Of a stretch of DNA of 64,000 nt, positions 58,215-64,000 are shown piece by piece. Below the pieces are notes generated by a model. That model saw only the letters and a list, made by a program, of their open reading frames with translations. It had not been told where the DNA came from and ran no database searches. This DNA comes from Bdellovibrio sp. (GTDB lineage: Bacteria; Bdellovibrionota; Bacteriovoracia; Bacteriovoracales; Bacteriovoracaceae): positions 163,441 through 227,440 of the forward strand of contig JACPIU010000020.1 of the NCBI GenBank assembly GCA_016187935.1, given 5' to 3'. Position numbers and translations under genes: made by a program. Within the stretch, counting starts at the first letter, position 1, and each line of letters starts with the position of its first letter.

Positions 58215-59615
58215 ATGGACAATAAATTATTTAATTTTCGCGATTATTGCTTTGGCATTCCTGGGATAGAAAAATTCAGCCAAGTTCAAGCACCAAATAT
58301 GATTCCTGAAGCATGGAGCACTCAAGCTGCCGTGTTGTCGCTTTGGCAAAGAGAGAAACACTGGCTAAGAGAGCGGATCTTGATGCCTCGCGAGCGTTTA
58401 CTCGAATGGAAAATTCCAAGAATAGCTGAGCTTGTTGATTATGCCTATACACATATTCCTTTTTATCACTCGCTTTATGAATCTGTCGGATATACCCATG
58501 GAGGGATTCGCACATGGAGTGATTTTCAAGCATTACCGATGATCTCAAAATTGGATATGATTAAAAATTTTCCAGAATTCGTTTTACCGCATGGACTCGA
58601 CAGAAAGAACTGTCGTCTGATTCGCTCTTCCGGCTCATCTGGAAGACCTGTCAGTGTGATCGTTGATCGCTGGCGCGAGGATATAGATACGGTAAATCGT
58701 ATGAGAACTTTTGAGCACCTAGGTGGATTCCACTTGGACCCAAAAGATTGGACATATAATATTCATCATGCTCTTTGGACCTATACTTCTTTCTTGGGGC
58801 AATATCCGATTTTTACAATTTCGCAGGATTGTCCTCCAATGGATGCGGCAGAACACTTGACCCGTTTGAGGCCCGCGATAATTTCCTCACTTACCAGCTA
58901 TCTCCCGAAACTAGCTGAAACGGGCATTGATCTTAAGCAAATTGGAGTCAAGGTCGTTTCGTCTAATTCGGAGACGAGTTCGCTGCAAGAGCGACAACGC
59001 CTTGAGAACGTTTTCAAGGTCCCAGTTTTAGATGAGTATTCATCTGAAGAGTTGGGTCTGTTGGCCATGGAATGTAAGCACCATCACTATCACGCAATTG
59101 AAGATGATAGCCACATCGAGATTATTAATCCAGATTCAACAGGTTTAGGCGATGTCGTAGGAACTGATCTTTGGAATTATGCGATGCCCTTTATTCGCTA
59201 TCAAATTGGTGATCTTGCTGCATGGGATTCAGTCAACACCAATTGCCCCTGTGGCTCTGGATTTCAGATCATGCGTACCGTTAGTGGTCGTGCAGATCAG
59301 GCTTTCATAAGCGAAGGCCGGGGGAAAATTGCGCCAGGAAGCCTCATGGATGCCTGCGATCAATTTTTGGTGCCGAGAGACTCTGGGCTTCAAGAATTTC
59401 GATTAATTCAGCATAAGCTTCGACAACTTGAGTTAGTCACTGTTCCTTTTCAAAAAGAGGGGAAGATTTGTGCTAATGCTTACGATGGATTCAGAAAAAG
59501 AATCAATGACCTTTTTGGGTATGATGTTCAAATTTTAATTACCTATGTTGATCAGATTCCCAGTGAGGCCAGCTACAAACGTCGAATGATTATTAATAAA
59601 TTAAAACAAGAGTAG
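58215..59615 (+). CDS. PaaK-like adenylate-forming enzyme
   Basis: 466 residues of the phenylacetate-CoA ligase/CapK branch of adenylating enzymes. The phosphate loop SSGSSGRPV (138-146), LDEYSSEELG with the acyl-adenylate Glu, a FIRYQIGDLA stretch with the ribose-binding Asp, and CPCGSGFQIMRTVSGRADQ with the paired Cys of this branch are all present. It should activate a carboxylic acid with ATP, then hand it to CoA, an amine or another acceptor. No carrier-protein gene is seen nearby. It lies six bases before the tandem ATP-grasp gene. Confidence 0.87.
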   Translation: MDNKLFNFRDYCFGIPGIEKFSQVQAPNMIPEAWSTQAAVLSLWQREKHWLRERILMPRERLLEWKIPRIAELVDYAYTHIPFYHSLYESVGYTHGGIRTWSDFQALPMISKLDMIKNFPEFVLPHGLDRKNCRLIRSSGSSGRPVSVIVDRWREDIDTVNRMRTFEHLGGFHLDPKDWTYNIHHALWTYTSFLGQYPIFTISQDCPPMDAAEHLTRLRPAIISSLTSYLPKLAETGIDLKQIGVKVVSSNSETSSLQERQRLENVFKVPVLDEYSSEELGLLAMECKHHHYHAIEDDSHIEIINPDSTGLGDVVGTDLWNYAMPFIRYQIGDLAAWDSVNTNCPCGSGFQIMRTVSGRADQAFISEGRGKIAPGSLMDACDQFLVPRDSGLQEFRLIQHKLRQLELVTVPFQKEGKICANAYDGFRKRINDLFGYDVQILITYVDQIPSEASYKRRMIINKLKQE

Positions 59616-59620
59616 GATTT

Positions 59621-62128
59621 ATGAATGAAACTAATGTACTTTTTTTGGCAGTATCACTCTCTTTTTTAAAAATAATAGAAAAGTATTTTGAATCAGGTTT
59701 GCTAAAACGTAAAAGGACCTTCTTTCTTATTGACTTTTTTCAGCAGCAAATTCCTAGCGTGCTTCCAGACAACTGCATAGCATCCTTCGATCTTTTAGAC
59801 CAAACCGAAATCGACAGAGTCGCCACTCTCTTGCGAGAAAAGGGAAATTTTTCCGCCGTTATTGCTCTTCAAGAAATGACTCAATATGCTGCAGCCGATA
59901 TTCGCAAGCAACTAGGCGTCCCCGGGCCCAGTAAAGGTGAAATGGAAAAATTCAGGGATAAGGTTATCATGAAGAAGGCCCTCGTGGGTTCTAACATTAG
60001 AACTCCACGGGTTTACTCTGAAGCGGATCTAAGGAAGTCGACCATTTCGTTTCCAATTATTTCAAAACCAAAAGCATTTTGTGGCTCAATTGGGGTAAGT
60101 CTGGTTAAAAATCAGGCCGAATTGGATCTTTTACTGCAAAGAAAAAAAGAACCACTGCTGGAGAGATATGACACCGATTTTCCCGAAATGCGTGTCGATG
60201 ACTTAGAATTTGAAGAATTTATTGAAGGTGATATTTACCATGTTGATGGTATTTCTTTCGGCCACCAACTCATCTTTTCCAAGACATCAAAATATATTAA
60301 TTCATGTTTAGATTTCATCAATGGTAAACCAATCGGAAATATTGAACTCGATGAGCCTAACGAAATAGAAAAATGGCAACAGTTTGCGTCTGTGGTGATT
60401 GAGTGGATGCATCTCCCTGATGGTGCATTCCATTTGGAAGCTTTTCTAACGCCAAAAGGAGAACGCGTCTTTTTAGAAATCGCCGCCAGGGTTCCGGGCG
60501 GACTAATTGCTCATACGATCAACGAAGTCCATGGTGTTGATTTCTGTGCTGCGCACATTCAGTGTCAACTCGGCATAGTTCCAGTTATTCCTCCCCACTC
60601 TAAAAACTACAGTGGTGACCTGATTTTCCCAATGCATTTTATAGAGGAGGGAGGTATCCCGGCGCGATTTGTAAAAACAGTTACCCCGATTTCAAAAAGG
60701 GAATTACCTTCTTTGAGATGGATAAAACTTCCCGAAGTCGCCGCCCCTGCAGAAAGTGATTTCTCCTACGAGCACAATCTTGGTGGATTTATCTTTGAAA
60801 GTGCCAATGTAAAGGAAATTGAGAGGGACATCTTACATGCTATTGATAACTATAAAGTAACAACAACCTCGACAAAAGATAATGTACTGTTTGTCGCGAC
60901 TACACTGTCCTTTGTCCCCAAAATAGAAAAGTATTTTAAAACTGGTCTATTGGATCGGGCAAAAACATTTTTCCTTATAGATTTTTTTCAAAAAGAAATT
61001 CCATCGCGCTTGCCACAAAACTGTCTTGCGATTTCCGATCTGTTAAATCAGCAGGAATTGGAAAGCATATCAAAATCTTTGCTTGAGAAACATGGTCTAT
61101 TCAAAGCGGTTATCACGATGGACGAGCTATCTCTTTATACAGTATCTGACTTACGAAACAGATTGAACACACCGGGCCTGCGAAAAGCAGAGATGGCCAA
61201 ATTTCGAGATAAAGTCATCATGAAGCAGTCACTTGCTGAATCAGGAATACGTACTCCTCGGCTCTATAATCTTGGTCATCTCAAACAAGGAGGCGATGCT
61301 AAGTTTCCTCTTATCGTTAAGCCGAGAGCTTTCGGAGGGTCTATTGGCGTAAAACTGATTCAAACACAGAAGGAACTCGATCTTCAGTTAAATCGTGAAA
61401 CTGTGCCTGTTCCCGAAGGATATGATTCACTCTATACCGAAATGCGTGTAGATGACGTCGAGTATGAGGAGTTCATTGAAGGTGATACCTATCATGTTGA
61501 TGGAATCGTGTTTGGCGGAAAATTGTTATTTTGTAAAACATTCAGACATATTAATTCTTGCTTAGATTTTATCGGTGGAAAACCTCTGGGAAATATCGCG
61601 GTTGCAGATTCGAAAGAAATTATTCATTGGGAGACATTTGCGGCAAGAGTAATTGAAATCATGAATGTGCCAGATGGTGCATTTCATCTTGAAGCCTTTC
61701 TTAATCCAAAAGGTGAAAGGATATTCCTTGAAATTGCAACTAGGCCACCTGGAGGGATGATTTCGAATACCTTCAATGAGATCTACGGTATCGATCTAAC
61801 TGAGGCGCACATTCAAAGCCAACTTGGAATTATGCCGAACTTACCAAAAGAAGTGCCTGCCATGGGGGGGGATCTCCTTTTTCCTCTGCATTATATTAAG
61901 GAGGGAGAAGTGCCGAGCTGTTTTGTGGAGACCGTGACTCAGATGACCAAAGATGATTTGCCAACTCTCAAATGGAGTAAGTATCCTGTCCCTGGTGATC
62001 CCGCAGAAAATGAATTTGCCTATGAACATAATCTAGGTGGTTTCATATTCGGAAGTTCAAATATTTTGGAAGTTGAGCGCGATATTCTGCATGCAATGGA
62101 TACATATAAAGTGAGGATTTCAAGATGA
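59621..62128 (+). CDS. Protein with two tandem ATP-grasp ligase modules
   Basis: 835 residues made of two homologous halves, about 1-418 and 420-835, offset by about 416. Each half opens with NVLF, then EKYF...GLL...TFFLIDFFQ. Each carries the ATP-grasp lysines (PIISKPKAFCGSIGV; PLIVKPRAFGGSIGV), EEFIEGD-x-YHVDG, and the metal-binding end HLEAFL-x-PKGER-x-FLEIA-x-R-x-PGG. Key residues are kept in both, so both look active. ATP-grasp carboxylate-amine ligases make amide or peptide bonds through acyl-phosphates, as in L-amino acid ligases and carnosine synthase. Two modules suggest two couplings or two different acids. The stop overlaps the ABC ATPase start (ATGA). Confidence 0.92.
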   Translation: MNETNVLFLAVSLSFLKIIEKYFESGLLKRKRTFFLIDFFQQQIPSVLPDNCIASFDLLDQTEIDRVATLLREKGNFSAVIALQEMTQYAAADIRKQLGVPGPSKGEMEKFRDKVIMKKALVGSNIRTPRVYSEADLRKSTISFPIISKPKAFCGSIGVSLVKNQAELDLLLQRKKEPLLERYDTDFPEMRVDDLEFEEFIEGDIYHVDGISFGHQLIFSKTSKYINSCLDFINGKPIGNIELDEPNEIEKWQQFASVVIEWMHLPDGAFHLEAFLTPKGERVFLEIAARVPGGLIAHTINEVHGVDFCAAHIQCQLGIVPVIPPHSKNYSGDLIFPMHFIEEGGIPARFVKTVTPISKRELPSLRWIKLPEVAAPAESDFSYEHNLGGFIFESANVKEIERDILHAIDNYKVTTTSTKDNVLFVATTLSFVPKIEKYFKTGLLDRAKTFFLIDFFQKEIPSRLPQNCLAISDLLNQQELESISKSLLEKHGLFKAVITMDELSLYTVSDLRNRLNTPGLRKAEMAKFRDKVIMKQSLAESGIRTPRLYNLGHLKQGGDAKFPLIVKPRAFGGSIGVKLIQTQKELDLQLNRETVPVPEGYDSLYTEMRVDDVEYEEFIEGDTYHVDGIVFGGKLLFCKTFRHINSCLDFIGGKPLGNIAVADSKEIIHWETFAARVIEIMNVPDGAFHLEAFLNPKGERIFLEIATRPPGGMISNTFNEIYGIDLTEAHIQSQLGIMPNLPKEVPAMGGDLLFPLHYIKEGEVPSCFVETVTQMTKDDLPTLKWSKYPVPGDPAENEFAYEHNLGGFIFGSSNILEVERDILHAMDTYKVRISR

Positions 62129-63177
62129 GCAGCGAATTTGTAGCTTCAAGCCCCCTTATCGTGACCCGCGAACTCACTAAAGAGTATGTCACTCGGCAAA
62201 CCACAAAGGGTTTTCAAGGTCTGATTCAGGGATGGATAAAACCGAAATATATTAACCACAATGCTTTATCCAATATCAACTTGACTCTTGATCCTGGCGA
62301 AATTCTTGGAGTGCTCGGACCAAACGGTGCAGGCAAATCTACGCTCATAAAACTACTTACCGGAATTCAGACACCAACATCAGGTAATTTGAGTGTGCTT
62401 GGTTTTAAACCCTCGGAACGATCACGAAGATTTCTGCAACAAATTGGCGTAGTTTTTGGACATAAAAGTTCCCTATGGTGGGATCTCCCGGCCAGAATGA
62501 GTTTTGAATCTATTGCCGTAATCTACGGGATCGATCAAGAAATCTTTCACCAAACTCTGAAACAGTTGACGACAATCTTGGGGTTAACATCCGTGATTGA
62601 CCGGCCTATCAGAGTGCTCAGTCTTGGCGAAAGAGTTAAATGTGAAGTTGCCGCGGCCTTACTCCATGGGCCACGCTTGCTTTTTTTAGACGAACCTACG
62701 GTCGGACTTGATATCACTTCGCGAACGGAATTGCGCGAACTTCTCAAGGCCTATGCCGCCGAGAAAGGAATCGGTATTATCTTAACTTCTCATGATGTGG
62801 GAGATATTGAAGCATGCTGTGATCGAGTGGTTTTAGTGAATCAAGGCGCTATTGCTTTTGATGGTAAGATCGAATCATTAAAAAAGAGCTTTAGTGATGT
62901 TCTCAAAATTCACCTTAAAACTGAAGATGAACGCAACTTTGTTCAGTCAGAAGTCGACGAGCTTCAGCAGCGATTGCAATCAGTCCTGATATTTAAGCAT
63001 GAAATAAAAAGTAGTAATGCAATGGCCATAACGGTGCGCCGCCAACACTCGCAAGAGGCATTAAAAACGATTATTGATTTGAATTTGAGGGCCTCCATTG
63101 AAGTCAAAAATCCTGAATTAGAAGAAGTCCTTCTCCATCACTTCAGAGCATTTCGCCAAGCTCTTATCGAGAATTGA
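62125..63177 (+). CDS. ABC exporter ATPase
   Basis: 350 residues. Walker A GPNGAGKS (65-72), signature LSLGERVKCE, and Walker B LLFLDEPTVGLD are present, plus the switch His in LTSHD. The N-terminal GFQGLIQGWIKPKY and the LSLGER form of the signature are typical of ABC-2 exporters paired with permeases of the PF06182 type. The C-terminal ~100 residues are a regulatory or dimer region. The start is coupled to the ATP-grasp gene (ATGA), and the permease starts six bases after the stop. Confidence 0.93.
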   Translation: MSSEFVASSPLIVTRELTKEYVTRQTTKGFQGLIQGWIKPKYINHNALSNINLTLDPGEILGVLGPNGAGKSTLIKLLTGIQTPTSGNLSVLGFKPSERSRRFLQQIGVVFGHKSSLWWDLPARMSFESIAVIYGIDQEIFHQTLKQLTTILGLTSVIDRPIRVLSLGERVKCEVAAALLHGPRLLFLDEPTVGLDITSRTELRELLKAYAAEKGIGIILTSHDVGDIEACCDRVVLVNQGAIAFDGKIESLKKSFSDVLKIHLKTEDERNFVQSEVDELQQRLQSVLIFKHEIKSSNAMAITVRRQHSQEALKTIIDLNLRASIEVKNPELEEVLLHHFRAFRQALIEN

Positions 63178-63183
63178 GGAAGT

Positions 63184-63999
63184 ATGAACACACGCTTTTT
63201 TCAATTTTTCCGTCGTTGCTCTCCTTTCGCAAAAAATGCGGCACGGCTGATTATCATCGACCGTGGCATGTTTGTTGCGGATTTTTTCTTGGCGACAACA
63301 GTTCCTTTTGTCATGCAATTTCTTATTTGGACCTTTATCTACTCAGGGACAGGTATAAAAACTCTTGGATCAATGGGTCTTCGTCAGACAATTTATTATT
63401 ACGCATTTGCCATAGCCTTCGGTCGCCTCAATAATGGCTATGATATCGTTTCCAATTTGTCTCAAAGTGTGCGAGAAGGATCACTGGAACCTCATCTTCT
63501 GCGCCCATTATCTTACCCCATGCAAAAAATTTCAGATTTCATGGGAGGCGGCCTCGTTTATACGGTACCGATTATTATTATTTTGTGTGTCTTTTTGAAT
63601 TCCTCTCTTGTACTGCCCACCCCTTTATTTTGGCCGGGATGGATTCTTATGCTGATTTCTTCACAGATTTTATGTTTCACCATCTCCTGGATGGTTGGCA
63701 TGACCTCTTTTTGGTTAGTTCGAACAAATTTTGTTTTGACTTTGTTGACCACCTCTGCAGCCTTTTTTGGTGGGGAACTTCTTCCTGCGCATTTGTGGGG
63801 TGATTGGCTGCGACCACTTATGAGCTTCAACCCTTTACGTTTCATGATTTCCGCACCCGCTGAAGCAATTGTTACGATGGATATAAATTTTCTCTGGAAT
63901 TCCCTTCTTTACACTTGGGGATATACTTTATTCTTTGCAACGATCGCTCGGTTCCTATGGAAGCGAGGGATGAAAAGATATCGAGGAGCAGGCGGATGA
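63184..63999 (+). CDS. ABC-2 type permease
   Basis: 271 residues with about six membrane helices (for example FFLATTVPFVMQFLIWTFIY, VPIIIILCVFLN, WILMLISSQILCFTISWMVG, LLYTWGYTLFFATIARFLW). The cytoplasmic REGSLEPHLLRPLSYP is the hallmark of ABC2_membrane_6 (PF06182). It forms the exporter with the ATPase, and this family usually has two different permeases side by side. The stop TGA at 63997-63999 overlaps an ATG at 63996. Confidence 0.92.
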   Translation: MNTRFFQFFRRCSPFAKNAARLIIIDRGMFVADFFLATTVPFVMQFLIWTFIYSGTGIKTLGSMGLRQTIYYYAFAIAFGRLNNGYDIVSNLSQSVREGSLEPHLLRPLSYPMQKISDFMGGGLVYTVPIIIILCVFLNSSLVLPTPLFWPGWILMLISSQILCFTISWMVGMTSFWLVRTNFVLTLLTTSAAFFGGELLPAHLWGDWLRPLMSFNPLRFMISAPAEAIVTMDINFLWNSLLYTWGYTLFFATIARFLWKRGMKRYRGAGG

Positions 64000-64000
64000 T
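63996..64000 (+). CDS. Start of a further coupled gene, cut by the right edge
   Basis: An ATG at 63996-63998 overlaps the permease stop as ATGA, like the overlap at 62125. Because this exporter type normally has two permeases, the next gene is probably the second. Only two codons are visible, so the product is a guess. Confidence 0.35.

Noticed and set aside
59621..62128. Tandem ATP-grasp repeat as an assembly artefact
   Set aside because: The two halves differ throughout at DNA and protein level, so they are an old duplication, not a repeated read.
1..64000. CRISPR arrays, tRNA or rRNA genes
   Set aside because: No regularly spaced direct repeats and no cloverleaf or rRNA signature sequences were noticed in the gaps; no search program was run.

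Overview
The window looks like a dense chromosomal segment of a Gram-negative bacterium. The evidence is many signal peptides, lipoboxes and outer-membrane barrels, plus BamB, FabI and PlsB. The many lipoproteins, the gene order rnc-era-der with yfgM-bamB close by, the class II ribonucleotide reductase and the sigma-54 signal would suit a member of Bdellovibrionota (Bacteriovorax-like). That placement is inference; there is no rRNA or other decisive marker. I saw no rRNA, tRNA, CRISPR array or complete insertion sequence.

Layout. Positions 1-15149 hold surface and secreted proteins: a lipoprotein gene cut by the left edge (1-1308), a large lipoprotein ending in an S74 intramolecular chaperone, an outer-membrane-type protein, a HigBA toxin-antitoxin pair, and a large secreted protein followed by a giant cysteine-rich lipoprotein. 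Next come the B12-dependent ribonucleotide reductase NrdJ with two NrdR-like boxes, an M14 carboxypeptidase and further envelope genes. Positions 22283-29528 carry bamB, yfgM, der, era and rnc on the minus strand, interrupted by two plus-strand envelope-protein genes. A degenerate tyrosine recombinase, a two-HKD phospholipase D-type enzyme, a transaldolase, a matrixin-like lipoprotein, and the plsB-hypothetical-infC-rpmI-rplT run follow.

Positions 39856-47812 form a plus-strand haem operon: hemA, hemC fused to a HemD-like tail, hemL, a histidine kinase, a response regulator, hemE and hemN. The operon makes uroporphyrinogen from glutamyl-tRNA (hemB is not in the window) and carries it on to protoporphyrinogen. 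The two-component pair sits inside it. add and fabI follow on the minus strand. A ChaN-like haem-binding family protein, a class II aldolase-like protein, PolX, an envelope trio with an M23 peptidase and a GNAT acetyltransferase come next.

Positions 55775-64000 are the most unusual part. A good sigma-54 promoter, with an inverted repeat about 130 bp upstream as a candidate activator site, precedes a tightly packed set of genes. They encode a radical SAM enzyme (CX8CX2C), a cystathionine-synthase-like PLP enzyme, a PaaK-like adenylating enzyme, a protein with two tandem ATP-grasp modules, an ABC ATPase and an ABC-2 permease. A further gene probably starts at the right edge. I read this as an unrecognised pathway that makes and exports a small amide- or peptide-like metabolite. 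That function is inference from family membership and gene order.
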